Shown here piece after piece: positions 26,720 through 37,736 of a DNA stretch of 64,000 bases; position 1 is the stretch's first letter; every line of letters begins with the position of its first letter. The stretch lies in NCBI RefSeq assembly GCF_016865525.2, contig NZ_CP075169.1, forward strand, positions 62,001 to 126,000, given 5' to 3'. The translations under genes were made by a program, and so were the position numbers. Source of the stretch: Sodalis ligni. GTDB taxonomy: Bacteria > Pseudomonadota > Gammaproteobacteria > Enterobacterales > Enterobacteriaceae. The notes beneath the pieces are model-generated. The model made no database searches. It saw nothing but the letters and a program-made list of their open reading frames with translations, and was not told where the DNA came from.

Positions 26720-27286
26720 TTAATAAACTACTTGTACGTTAATGACATCGGTATAGGTGCCCGCCGGGATGGCGGTATTATTGCCGCCCTGGGTAATTCT
26801 TCCATACACCGGGAATATGGTGCCGTTAATGGGATCGGACGTGCCGGAGGGGATGAGGTTGGCATTGTTGGTGATGGGATTGTTGTACGCAGCGTCGTTA
26901 TACAGGGTATAGGCAATGCCCTGGGTGGTGTCGTTGTTCAATATCATATAGCGCGGGCTGGTGCTTTGGGCGCCGTAAACCGTGCCGGGGGCGGAATTGC
27001 TGCCGGTAATTTGTACCGTATAGGTGGCGCCGTTACTGCAGCGGATACGAATACCGTTGCCGGTGGCGCCGGTCAGGGTGGCATTCAGGGTATCAAATGT
27101 CGCGGGAGAAACGCCGAAATCCAGCGTGCCGAAATTGGCATTGCTGGAGACGGGATTACCGTTTATCAAACACCCGTTGGTGAGGGTCAGGGTTGCGTTT
27201 ATCGTACCGTTGGTGGTGACCGCCCGGACCGGAATGACAAGCCAGATTCCCAGGGCGCAACCTATGGCTAAAAGCTTTATATTCAT
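26720..27286 (-). CDS. Major Csu-type pilin (CsuA/B-like)
   Basis: This 188-residue secreted protein (signal peptide about 1-22) has one SCPU domain with VTTNGTINATLTLTNGCLIN, NFGTLDFGVSPATFDTL and TYTVQITGSNSAPGT, ending IPAGTYTDVINVQVVY. It is first in the operon, the position of the main shaft subunit in archaic chaperone-usher systems. RBS AAAGGAAA precedes the ATG. These pili mediate surface attachment and biofilm formation in relatives. Confidence 0.82.
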   Translation of the reverse strand: MNIKLLAIGCALGIWLVIPVRAVTTNGTINATLTLTNGCLINGNPVSSNANFGTLDFGVSPATFDTLNATLTGATGNGIRIRCSNGATYTVQITGSNSAPGTVYGAQSTSPRYMILNNDTTQGIAYTLYNDAAYNNPITNNANLIPSGTSDPINGTIFPVYGRITQGGNNTAIPAGTYTDVINVQVVY

Positions 27287-27663
27287 CTTGTTTCCTTTTC
27301 AAAATAATGAACGCGCTCTTCGCCTGATGCTGAAAATAGGTTAATGGGTTAATGAGACTTAGCTAATTATATGACAGTAAAGAATCTTCGTATTATGGAT
27401 TTATAGAATATAGACGATTAAATTATTAGTATAAAATTTCAATAAATAAAAATCCGGGCAGGTTTCCGTCAGCACGGGGGATCGGCATGTCTCACCATAG
27501 GATATCGGCGCCGGGAAGATTTCTTTCCGTTGGGCGGTAAAGCGGCAGGCAAGGCCGCATGATGCGGCCTTGCGCCAGGACAGATTCTGAACACAGCCGG
27601 CACTTTGGCAAGGCAAGATTCAATTTTCCCGTTTAGCCCCGCAATGGCGTATTTATAGGATGT
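27287..27663. other. Intergenic region upstream of the pilus operon
   Basis: AT-rich part (27340-27450) likely holds the pilus promoter. The right part has a perfect inverted repeat (27549-27573) downstream of the decayed adenylation gene. No gene is supported. Confidence 0.5.
27549..27573. other. Perfect 11-bp inverted repeat (hairpin)
   Basis: GCAAGGCCGCA and TGCGGCCTTGC are separated by TGA. It lies about 90 bp beyond the stop of the leftward adenylation pseudogene and may be its terminator or an mRNA-end structure, but no T-run follows on either strand. Confidence 0.5.
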
Positions 27664-29317
27664 CTATGTACTAAATTGATTCAGCAACGTCCGATCAACT
27701 TTGCCGGATGAGGTTTTAGGCAATTCTTTGTATTCGAGGAAGAGATTCGGCAGCATATAGGAAGGAATCAGGTCTCGCAGACGAATCAGGGCACTACTCT
27801 CTTCTAAACGGGCATTTTCCACTAAAGAATAATGACATATTATATTGCTTTTATCGCTTGATTTGGAAATTGTAATGCATAATTCATGAATTTCCTCCAA
27901 GCTGGCAACCGCAGCCTCTATACCGCCAATTTCAATTCGGTAGCCATTGATTTTATACATATGGTCTCTTCTGCCTTTATAATGCAGTTTGCCATCATCA
28001 TCCAGATAACCATAATCGCCTGTCCTCCAATATCTAACAGGATAGGGATGGAAGGGGCTGAGAATATGATGCCGCGCCGTTAACTCGGGCTGATTGATAT
28101 AACCATGGGTTACGGTTCCTCCCTGCACCATAATTCGCCGATTTCGTTAACATCACAAATTTTGTTTGCGTCATCATTGACCACGATAATCTCTGTATCA
28201 TCAACGACTTTTCCCAACGGAATGCTATCACGCAGCAGATCTTCATCCTGTACCCAGTGATAGGTGATAATGTTGGTTTCAGTCGGACCATAGATATTGG
28301 CGATGGCAATATGAGGCGCGAGTCCTTTCAGCTTTTCAAGCTTAGCCACCGGGAAGGGCTCGCCGGCATACATGATGGTATGTAGATGGTTTTGTTTTTT
28401 AAAAACTGCCCTTTTTCCATTAATGTCAATAGGGTTGACGGCGTGGTATAAAGCATGGTGGCGTTTTCATTTTCCAGAAGGGCGACATAATCCCGGTGTT
28501 TAATGCTAATGTCACGCCGTTTATTCCAATCGTAACAAATCAATGTCGCACCCACACTCAATGTATTGAAAATATCAAATACCGATAAATCGAATTTAAG
28601 CGGTGCCCGTGAGATAATCCGGTCATTATGGGTGAGCCTGAATTCTTTTGCATCCAATCCACAAAGGTCATCGCATTCCTATGGCTTAACATAATGCCTT
28701 TTGGTATGCCGGTTGACCCTGATGTATGAAGGATATACGCCAGATCATCCGAAACTTGACTTAAGGCGTCTGTTGTATCAAGCGATTCCATCAGCTCTCC
28801 TGGCTTCATCGTCTGCGTAAGCCCGATAGATTTAAAACAGGCATAAGCTGTCATTGCTTCCACCGGCAAATCAACCATTACTCCATCTTTGAAGGTAAAG
28901 AGGCAGGGAAGGCATCGGTTTCGATAACTATCGCATATTTTAAATTGCAATGGAGGAATTGTTGTTGAAATTGATCAAACAAGGGACGGTCGATGAGCAG
29001 GATATCAAGGTTCAAATTCGCTATGACGCTGATGAGTAATTGTGTAGGGTAATAGGGTCTATCGGCACATAGGTTTTTAGCTTTGAGAATACCGAGAATA
29101 CTGGCGATCCCATTAACATTTACATGAGATAGTATGCCGACAAAATTATTATTTTAACACAAGAATTACTAATTTCATTTATTATTAAACTAATTAAATT
29201 GGCTTTCCTATTTAGCTGCCGATAGGTCGTACGGTTTTGATATTCATCAACAATGGCCGTTGCGTTAGCGTATTGATCAACGGATCGGTGAAATCCATCA
29301 TGTAACAGAGTCGTCAT
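27664..29317 (-). pseudogene. Stand-alone amino-acid adenylation enzyme, multiply frameshifted
   Basis: The gene is read in at least four frame segments. The start ATG at 29317 (AAGGAATCAG upstream) opens with MTTLLHDGFHRSVDQYANA. The core motifs of NRPS-type adenylation domains follow in order: A3 [15 protein letters not shown] (about 28.72 kb), A5 NIYGPTETNIITYH (about 28.27 kb), A7 YWRTGDYGYLD and A8 GRRDHMYKINGYRIEIGGIE (about 27.97 kb), and A10 LPKTSSGKVDRTLL at the end. No thiolation or condensation domain is attached, so it was probably a free amino-acid:carrier-protein ligase. Breaks lie near 28.95, 28.65, 28.37 and 28.13 kb. It is the last gene of a leftward operon with the transferase-like genes and the oxoamine synthase. 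Non-functional as read. Confidence 0.8.
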
Positions 29318-29519
29318 ACTGATTCCTTTTGCTATACCCGTCATACATAAAGCTCCGTGCGCGTTGGCTTCGTTGCTATGTTCATTCATGAGCCTCGCCG
29401 TCTTCCTGCAGCTTATATTATTTAGGGTCAGTTTTGATAATTTACCGCTAACGCGGCATACAGCCGAGGCTGAATAATATCTGAATATCAGCTAAATTAT
29501 TGCCACTTCGAATAAATTA

Positions 29520-30045
29520 TTATTTTTGTTTGAGTGCTAAAGCCGCTATCTGATCGTAACATTCCTTTGATCGACCTTTTCCTTGATAATATAACATCGG
29601 CGTTGAAAATATTTTTTGATGATGTGGTAAAATGCTTGAGTAATATTGTTCGAGCAAATTCCTCGATGTATTTTTTGTACGCCATGTTGAATTAATTATC
29701 AGATCGCCTTTTCGGATTCCTTGGGATTTCTCTATTAAATCCATATTTAAATGGCTTATGACATTAAACCAAAATATAAATATTTTATTTTCATCGCCGT
29801 CCCTTTGGGTGAGGTACTCCTCAAAGGTGGTTTTGATCAGTTGGGGACATTCACCTCTGGTGGCTAAAGGGTCTATGCCTAAGTAACTTAGGTTTGTAGC
29901 CTTTATTAATTCATAGTAGTTGTAATCGCCGCAGCCGACTACCACCGCCTGTTTGTAGTGCTTGAAGAGATTGAGCTTGCAACTTAGAAATTCTTTTCAG
30001 TATCCAAAAATCCCTTGCTATGTTCAAACTGTCTTCATCCAGCAT
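29520..30045 (-). pseudogene. Methyltransferase-like protein, one frameshift
   Basis: The longest frame (29520-29945) encodes 141 residues with a SAM-binding-like motif at its start (VVVGCGDYNYYELIKA, then LGIDP) and ends IAALALKQK. Upstream codons FLSCKLNLFKHYKQA are in the same frame but blocked by a stop. Removing one A near 29990 joins them to an N-terminus starting at 30045 (MLDEDSLNIARDFWIL), giving about 175 residues. The fold assignment is from the glycine motif and the acidic residue after the second strand only. It lies between the acetyltransferase and adenylation remnants, so it was probably a tailoring enzyme of the same pathway. Confidence 0.5.
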
Positions 30046-30086
30046 TTTTTATAGGTATTATGAATAAATTTCATTTTATCATCTAA

Positions 30087-30516
30087 TCAATATTTCAGTA
30101 ATTCGGCGTAGGGCATAACCATACCGGCCCCAATGAATCTGTGGGCCTTATGACAAAACCCATTTTTCATATAAGCGCTCGCGTCCTAATGCGGCCATAC
30201 CCAATATATCAGCCTCAGGGCAGGCATGTACTTTTAGATAATGGAATATATTGTGCAGAATACGTACACCTATACCGTAACGATGCTGGAAATCAGGATG
30301 GACCATGAGATCCATTATGCAAAAGATCAGGGAACCATCCCCCACCACACGCCCGCTACCTAGAATTTGTTGGCCCTGATAGGCGGAACAGATATATAAC
30401 GAATGGGCAAGAGCTTTTTCAGCGCACCGGTTAGTTGGCACAGACCAGCCAACGCTATTTCTTAATTCATTGTATTCTGTGGCCGTGATAATTTCATCAG
30501 TATATATTATTGCCAT
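30087..30516 (-). pseudogene. GNAT-family N-acetyltransferase, two frameshifts near the C-terminus
   Basis: Reading leftward from 30516, residues 1-118 show a GNAT fold: VGWSVPTNRCAEKALAHS, GSGRVVGDGSLIFCIMDLMV, and the acetyl-CoA loop HPDFQHRYGIGVRILHNIF. The uninterrupted frame ends early at ERLYEKWVLS. Adding one A in the AAAAA run near 30160 gives LYEKMGFVIRPTDSLG, and adding one G in the GGGG run near 30130 gives GAGMVMPYAELLKY and a stop at 30087, which is the normal end of this family. Two homopolymer deletions therefore separate it from a full-length (about 142 residues) enzyme. Substrate unknown. Confidence 0.75.
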
Positions 30517-30540
30517 TATGTATTTTAAGCCTGATGTGTA

Positions 30541-31785
30541 TTAGAGAAGTATTTCTTCTTTGTAATCCGAAAATGCCTGAATAATTTTTTTCAATTGCCA
30601 AGGCTCATTCATGGCGGTGATGGTCATACGGATACATTCACTGCCTTTCGGCATGGTGGGGTAAGGGCATGAAGTCACAAAGAGACCATAGTCCGAATAA
30701 AGTATTTTTGAAAAGGTAGTCAGCATTTCGGTGTTGGGTATTTTGACCGATACAATGGGGAAACCATTTTGGCAAAAAGTCTCAAACCCAAGCTGGGCCA
30801 ATCCGGCTAATAATTCTTGCACCATGCGGTGTATTTTTATTTTCAGAACGTCGCCTTCCTGCGCCAGCAAATCCAGACCGGCATTAAGCAAACCGAAGGC
30901 AAAGGGAATGGGTTGCTGAGAATAGTCCAATGGCTTTGAAAACGCGAGCAGGGTGTTTTTCAATTTTTTCGATACGCCGGCAAACGCCATGGCGCAACCC
31001 ATATTTTTGGCGGTGCCGGCGATGTAAAGTATATTATCATAGGAAAGATCGAGGTAATTAACGATACCCGAGCCATCGCCATAAGGATTCTGGCTTTTAT
31101 CGGTATTACCCAGCATACCGAAGCCATGGGCGTCATCAACGAATAATATTGCATTATATTTATGGGCAATTGCCTGTATTTCCGCCAAGCGAACATAATT
31201 ACCGGTGATGCTGTAGACGCCATCCAGGCAAATCAACTTATGCCGGGCATGCTGATGGGATTTCAACAGCGTTTCGAGTTGGTCCAGGTCGTCGTGGGGA
31301 TAGCTTTTTAATATTGCGCCTTTATCCCTTGCCAGCTGGGCACCGTGGAACATGATGGCATGGGCGGCTTTGTCCATGATCACCAGATCATTTTCCTCCA
31401 GAAGCGCCGGAATAATGCCTATGCTACCGAGAAAAGTGTTGGTGACTATCAATGCATCTTCGGCCTGGATAAAGCGGGCTAAACGCGCTTCAAGCTCCAG
31501 GCATAGTCCGTAATGCCCCGTCAGTCTTGCTCTGCCGGTGTGCAGGCCATAGTCTTTTACCGCCTGTATGGCCGATGGCAGCAGTTCTTCTTGCCTTTTG
31601 TCGAACCCGAGATAGTTGCCTGAAGCAAAATCAATGATTTCCTTGCCGTTTTTGTCAATAAAAACCCGGTTTCGAGATTTTGAAATAGTCACATCATACT
31701 GGGAGCTTTCATTCAATAATTTGAACAAATCTTTTCTGCTGCCTGATTTGATGTTATCACTCATCTTATTTAATAGTTCATACAT
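30541..31785 (-). CDS. Alpha-oxoamine synthase-family PLP enzyme (BioF/KBL/SPT-like)
   Basis: This 414-residue fold-type-I PLP enzyme should condense an amino acid with an acyl thioester with loss of CO2. Motifs: IDFASGNYLGFDKR (near 50), RLTGHYGLCLELEARLARF (near 87), DKAAHAIMFHG, the PLP Asp in ILFVDDAHGFGMLG, and the Schiff-base Lys region YIAGTAKNMGCAMAF. It is not the housekeeping biotin BioF by context: no bio genes are near, and it heads a decayed operon with acetyltransferase, methyltransferase-like and adenylation genes. That set suggests a small-molecule pathway in which an amino acid activated as AMP ester or thioester is chain-extended. It is the only intact member. AT-rich relative to its neighbours. 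Confidence 0.8.
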   Translation of the reverse strand: MYELLNKMSDNIKSGSRKDLFKLLNESSQYDVTISKSRNRVFIDKNGKEIIDFASGNYLGFDKRQEELLPSAIQAVKDYGLHTGRARLTGHYGLCLELEARLARFIQAEDALIVTNTFLGSIGIIPALLEENDLVIMDKAAHAIMFHGAQLARDKGAILKSYPHDDLDQLETLLKSHQHARHKLICLDGVYSITGNYVRLAEIQAIAHKYNAILFVDDAHGFGMLGNTDKSQNPYGDGSGIVNYLDLSYDNILYIAGTAKNMGCAMAFAGVSKKLKNTLLAFSKPLDYSQQPIPFAFGLLNAGLDLLAQEGDVLKIKIHRMVQELLAGLAQLGFETFCQNGFPIVSVKIPNTEMLTTFSKILYSDYGLFVTSCPYPTMPKGSECIRMTITAMNEPWQLKKIIQAFSDYKEEILL

Positions 31786-32038
31786 ATATTAACGCCCTAA
31801 CCACGATTCAACGATATTTCAGTTAACGATTCCCCTGATTGATTGATTATTTTTATCGGATGAGGGGATAAAAATCAATTTTTTTTATATTTTAATAACA
31901 GGATGTTTCCGTTTAATAAAAGTTTATAGTTATGGGGGTATGATTTTCTATTTTTCTTCAAATGAAAATATAAAATTCAATTGTTAATGTTTCACTAATG
32001 ATATAGACATCATCGATGGTATTATAAATGGTAAGGTT

Positions 32039-32791
32039 TTAATGTAGCTGTTTGAGCCTGCGGCGGGAACTGGCCAGGCAACAGAGCGGGAACGGCAGCG
32101 TCACGACCAGCAGCAGCCACAGTAATGAATATACCGCATCGATACCGTCGTTTTGCAAATTGATATAGAGCTTTACCGGAATGCCCTGCGGGAAATAAGA
32201 GAACACCAGCACAATACCGAATTCACCCACCACCCTGACCCAGGCGATGGCCAGGCCGGTGGCCAATCCCTGGCGGGCCAGGGGCAACGTTAAGCGTATC
32301 AGGATCTGCCACGGCGGCGCGCCGAGGACTTTCGCCGCTTCTTCCACCGTCGGCGGCACGCCTTCAAAAGCCACTCGGGCCGACATGACATAATAGGGCA
32401 GCGCGCCGTAGATCTGCGCCAGCACAAAAGCGCCGGCATTGTTGGTCAGCGAGAGGCCCAGACGGGCGATAATCCCCCCCACTGCGCCGTAGGGGCCGTA
32501 AACCGATATCAGCAATATTCCCAATGCCAGGGGCGGCGTCAGCAGAGGTATCAACACCATGATTTCCACCCAGTGACGCATAAATGATGTGGTGCGCGCC
32601 AGCCAAAGCGCCAGCGGCGTGCCCAACAGGACAATACAGGGAATGGAAATGCAGCTTAATCCCAGCGACGTGGCGACGGAATTCCAATCGCCATAGGCGA
32701 GATGGAACCCGTGCCAGGGCGTGACGCCGATGAGCGTGATAAAGGGCAGCGCCAGCAACAGCAATGCCGGCGCCGCCAGCCAGCGGGACAC
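32039..32791 (-). CDS. Molybdate/tungstate-type ABC transporter permease (ModB/WtpB-like)
   Basis: This 250-residue inner-membrane permease has about six spans and the binding-protein-dependent transport signature (EEAAKVLGAPPWQILIRLTLP, near residue 160) characteristic of the CysTW/ModB permease group. It follows the binding-protein gene by 20 bp in a leftward operon. No ATPase gene follows; the next gene is the oxoamine synthase. In context with a molbindin gene, a ModE-type box and an iron-only nitrogenase cluster, transport of molybdate or a similar oxyanion is likely, but the anion is inferred. An ATPase must be supplied from elsewhere for it to work. Confidence 0.75.
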   Translation of the reverse strand: MSRWLAAPALLLLALPFITLIGVTPWHGFHLAYGDWNSVATSLGLSCISIPCIVLLGTPLALWLARTTSFMRHWVEIMVLIPLLTPPLALGILLISVYGPYGAVGGIIARLGLSLTNNAGAFVLAQIYGALPYYVMSARVAFEGVPPTVEEAAKVLGAPPWQILIRLTLPLARQGLATGLAIAWVRVVGEFGIVLVFSYFPQGIPVKLYINLQNDGIDAVYSLLWLLLVVTLPFPLCCLASSRRRLKQLH

Positions 32792-32811
32792 TCGCTTAGG
32801 CCGTTGCGCGC

Positions 32812-33747
32812 TTATTGATAAAGCACCCCGCCCTTAGGCTGGCCGTAACCGTTTTTCTTAAGCTCCGCCTGGCCGGCCGGGCTTTGCAGAAAAGCGATAA
32901 ATTTACGGCCCAGGGCGGCATCGGGGGCGTTTTTCAACACCGCGGCATAAAACACCAGCGGCTGGGTTTGCAGGGTTTTTTCCTGCCCCTTGGAATCAGT
33001 CACCTTGAAGCTTACTTTGCTATACCAGTCCTTGGTCATGGCGGGGTTGCTGAGATTGATTTCATCGGGCAAGGTGATGTAGGGCAGCTTTGACGAGATG
33101 GTCGCGCTTTCATAACCTGAAGCCGCGTCCACCTGCCCGGCTTCCATTCGGGTCAGTAAACCGCCTTCGGCGAACACCTGTTGCGGATTTTGCACATCGC
33201 CCAATACCTTGTGGGTTAAACCGGGCTGTTGATAATATTTTTCCGCCAGCAGCATGGTGAAAATAATATTTTGTCCCTGCGGGTCATTGATGGGATCCGT
33301 GCGGCCGAACTTCAACCCCGGGGATTCCAGGACTTTCCACCAGGGCGCGGCGCCCGGTTTGGCGTTTTTAATGGCTTCAAAGGCGGGGGCGAAGGTGCTT
33401 TTGGGATTATAGGTAATCACCATGCTGGTACTGGCAACCGGCACGGCTTCATCAACCAGACCAGCCTGCTTGAGGATATCCATGGGTCCGGGGGTGATGG
33501 AAACAAAGACGTCCGCCACGACTTTCTTCGATTCCAGCAGGTGCGCCATGCCATAGGCGCCCTGCCCCTGGCCTTGATAAGCGGCATGCTCATTTTGGGC
33601 AAAGGTCGGGCCGAGATATTTATCCATCACCACGCCCATTGAACCGGCATAAGTCACTCGTATATCTTGCGCCGCCTGGACCGACAGGCTGGATATAGCC
33701 CCCAGCGCGCACAGTATCATGGCCGGCAAATATTTTTTCTTTATCAT
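32812..33747 (-). CDS. Oxyanion-binding periplasmic protein (ModA/WtpA-like)
   Basis: This 311-residue protein has a signal peptide (residues 1-25, ...SSLSVQA) and the extracellular solute-binding fold of molybdate/tungstate-binding proteins. Motifs: IRVTYAGSMGVVMDKYL (YAGS near residue 33), the Ser/Thr-lined anion pocket regions, VITYNPKST, and FGRTDPINDPQGQ (near 180). It is longer than E. coli ModA (257) and closer in size to WtpA-type proteins. A ModE-type palindrome lies 11 bp upstream of its start codon, so expression is probably shut off when molybdenum is abundant. Substrate assignment rests on family and context. Confidence 0.75.
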   Translation of the reverse strand: MIKKKYLPAMILCALGAISSLSVQAAQDIRVTYAGSMGVVMDKYLGPTFAQNEHAAYQGQGQGAYGMAHLLESKKVVADVFVSITPGPMDILKQAGLVDEAVPVASTSMVITYNPKSTFAPAFEAIKNAKPGAAPWWKVLESPGLKFGRTDPINDPQGQNIIFTMLLAEKYYQQPGLTHKVLGDVQNPQQVFAEGGLLTRMEAGQVDAASGYESATISSKLPYITLPDEINLSNPAMTKDWYSKVSFKVTDSKGQEKTLQTQPLVFYAAVLKNAPDAALGRKFIAFLQSPAGQAELKKNGYGQPKGGVLYQ

Positions 33748-34052
33748 TTTGGGTTACCGTTATATAAAAAATTACATAACAATATCGGCTGCTTAAGTCA
33801 AAATGCAAGCTAAAAAAACTGTCAAATTATTAATGACGCTTTAGGATTATATGAGAGGATATGATTTACGCTGCCTGCCGCTGTAAAAGGGACTCTTACC
33901 TTTATATTGCCTGTTTTTTCCTAAAGAGGGGAATATAAGAGCCGCCAGGAAGAGCCGCGCGCATTGAAGCGAAGTTTATTTAATTGCCGTCCCAGGATGA
34001 ACCGACCACAGCGAAGTGCCGTGAACTTTCTTTAATCTGATAGGGGTACCAA
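33748..34052. other. Divergent promoter region between modA-like and molbindin genes
   Basis: About 305 bp between divergently transcribed genes. It contains the ModE-type palindrome at 33758-33781, close to the binding-protein gene, and the molbindin RBS (ATAGGGG) just before 34053. No other gene is seen. Confidence 0.5.
33758..33781. promoter_or_regulatory. ModE-type operator (Mo box) upstream of the modA-like gene
   Basis: CGTTATAT-N7-TACATAACA is a dyad with TATAT and TACAT half-sites and exactly 7 bp between, matching the ModE consensus (TATAT-N7-TAYAT with flanking CG/GC extension). It sits directly upstream of the binding-protein start and would be expected to block its promoter or ribosome access when ModE-Mo is bound. 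Confidence 0.65.
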
Positions 34053-34481
34053 ATGATTACATCAGCCAGAAATCAGCTTACGGGAACCGTATCCGCCATC
34101 ACAGCCGGCGCGGTTAATGATGAAATTGAGATTACCCTGCCTAACGGCAAGGCGTTGATTGCCACCATTACCCATAGCAGCGTGCAATACCTCGATCTCA
34201 AGCGGGGCGGAGAAGCCATCGCTTTTATCAAAGCGCCCTGGGTGATCCTGACCGCCGCCGATACCGGTCTGCGTTTTTCGGCGCGCAATCAATTCGCCGG
34301 TAACGTGAAGGCGGTGGTCAAAGGCGCGGTCAACAGCGAAGTGACGGTGGAGATCGATGCCACCATGTCACTGGTCTCGGTGATCACCAACGAAAGCGTC
34401 AACGGGTTGAAGCTTAAGGAAGGGGATGCGGTAACCGCGTTGGTTAAGGCTTCCAGTATCGTTATCGCCACCCGCGCCTGA
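34053..34481 (+). CDS. Molbindin with two Mop domains (ModG-like)
   Basis: This 142-residue protein consists of two tandem Mop (TOBE-type) oxyanion-binding domains. Domain 1 is ISARNQLTGTVSAITAGAVN, VTLP-like EITLPNG and GGEAIAFIKAPWVIL; domain 2 is FSARNQFAGNVKAVVKGAVN, EVTVEID and GDAVTALVKASSIVIAT. Such cytoplasmic proteins store or buffer molybdate/tungstate. It lies between the Mo-transport genes and anfH, reads toward anfH, and ends about 400 bp before it. It fits a Mo-homeostasis role tied to the choice between Mo and iron-only nitrogenase. Confidence 0.9.
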   Translation: MITSARNQLTGTVSAITAGAVNDEIEITLPNGKALIATITHSSVQYLDLKRGGEAIAFIKAPWVILTAADTGLRFSARNQFAGNVKAVVKGAVNSEVTVEIDATMSLVSVITNESVNGLKLKEGDAVTALVKASSIVIATRA

Positions 34482-34528
34482 GGGCGGCCATAAGTGGAGA
34501 GGGTATAGTGGCCCTCTTCGCTGCATCT

Positions 34529-34542
34529 GTACATAAATGTAC
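34529..34542. promoter_or_regulatory. AnfA-type upstream activator site 1
   Basis: GTAC-ATAAAT-GTAC is a perfect GTAC-N6-GTAC, the motif associated with AnfA/VnfA binding upstream of alternative nitrogenase genes in Azotobacter. It is extended as TGTAC...GTACA. Its centre is about 288 bp upstream of the -12 element. Confidence 0.7.
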
Positions 34543-34632
34543 ATTGTGGGGAATATATATACCCGAATGTATTTTGTCCGGAAATGAGGTTTTTAATTAA
34601 ATAAACATCAGAGAACTTTTCTTTGAAAAAAA

Positions 34633-34646
34633 GTACTTGAATGTAC
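34633..34646. promoter_or_regulatory. AnfA-type upstream activator site 2
   Basis: GTAC-TTGAAT-GTAC is the second perfect GTAC-N6-GTAC. It lies 104 bp (about ten helical turns) from site 1, so both face the same side of the DNA, and about 184 bp upstream of the -12 element. Confidence 0.7.
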
Positions 34647-34792
34647 TAATTAGCGAAAATCCCCTATCGAGTTCACAGTTTTGCGTTTAGCAGCCGTCAT
34701 CCTGGCAAGAATAACAATAAGGAATAAACCCTGTTAATACAGGCGCTAAAGTCCCTCAGATAAAATTAAACGGCAATTTAACCCTGATTTAA

Positions 34793-35713
<921 letters not shown>

Positions 35714-35715
35714 TT

Positions 35716-35745
35716 CCGGCCTTGCCCTAAAAAGTTAAGGGCCGG
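35716..35745 (+). other. mRNA hairpin between anfH and anfD
   Basis: CCGGCCTT pairs with AAGGGCCGG (one bulged G) around a 13-nt loop, right after the anfH stop. Without a T-run it is unlikely to be a full terminator; it probably stabilises the anfH message and gives excess Fe protein, as described for nifH in other diazotrophs. Confidence 0.6.
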
Positions 35746-35791
35746 AGTCATGCTGGCCGCTTAGTGTATTACCGATGAAGTCGGGGATTGA

Positions 35792-37360
<1,569 letters not shown>

Positions 37361-37370
37361 GGAGGACACC

Positions 37371-37721
37371 ATGGCAAGTCCGCTCGACAACCAGATTGAA
37401 CAGCTGGTGGATTACATCATGAAAAATTGCCTGTGGCAGTTCCATTCCCGCGCCTGGGATCGGGAAAAGCAGAACGAGGGCATTTTATCCATCGCCGAAC
37501 AGTTGCTGTGCGACGAACCGGTGGATTTGAGTACCCCGGCCGCACGGTGTTACTGGGCGGATGCCGTGGTGCTGGTGGATGCCTATAAGAGCCATTTTTC
37601 CTGGCTGGCCGCCATGTCAACGGCGGAGATCAAACAGCTCATCGCGGCACTGCATGAGCGTTTGAACTACCTGACGATTACCGGATCGTTGAATAAAGAA
37701 CTCACCGATCAGCGCTATTAG
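37371..37721 (+). CDS. anfG: AnfG, delta subunit of the iron-only nitrogenase
   Basis: This 116-residue protein is the third subunit found only in vanadium and iron-only nitrogenases (VnfG/AnfG). Recognisable segments are IEQLVDYIMKNCLWQFHSRA WDREKQ region at the start and ARCYWADAVVLVDAYKSHFS in the middle. It has a strong RBS (AAGGAGGACACC). It is a little shorter than Azotobacter AnfG (about 132). Its presence between D and K excludes a Mo nitrogenase operon. Confidence 0.93.
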   Translation: MASPLDNQIEQLVDYIMKNCLWQFHSRAWDREKQNEGILSIAEQLLCDEPVDLSTPAARCYWADAVVLVDAYKSHFSWLAAMSTAEIKQLIAALHERLNYLTITGSLNKELTDQRY

Positions 37722-37736
37722 ATAGAGGGCAATATC

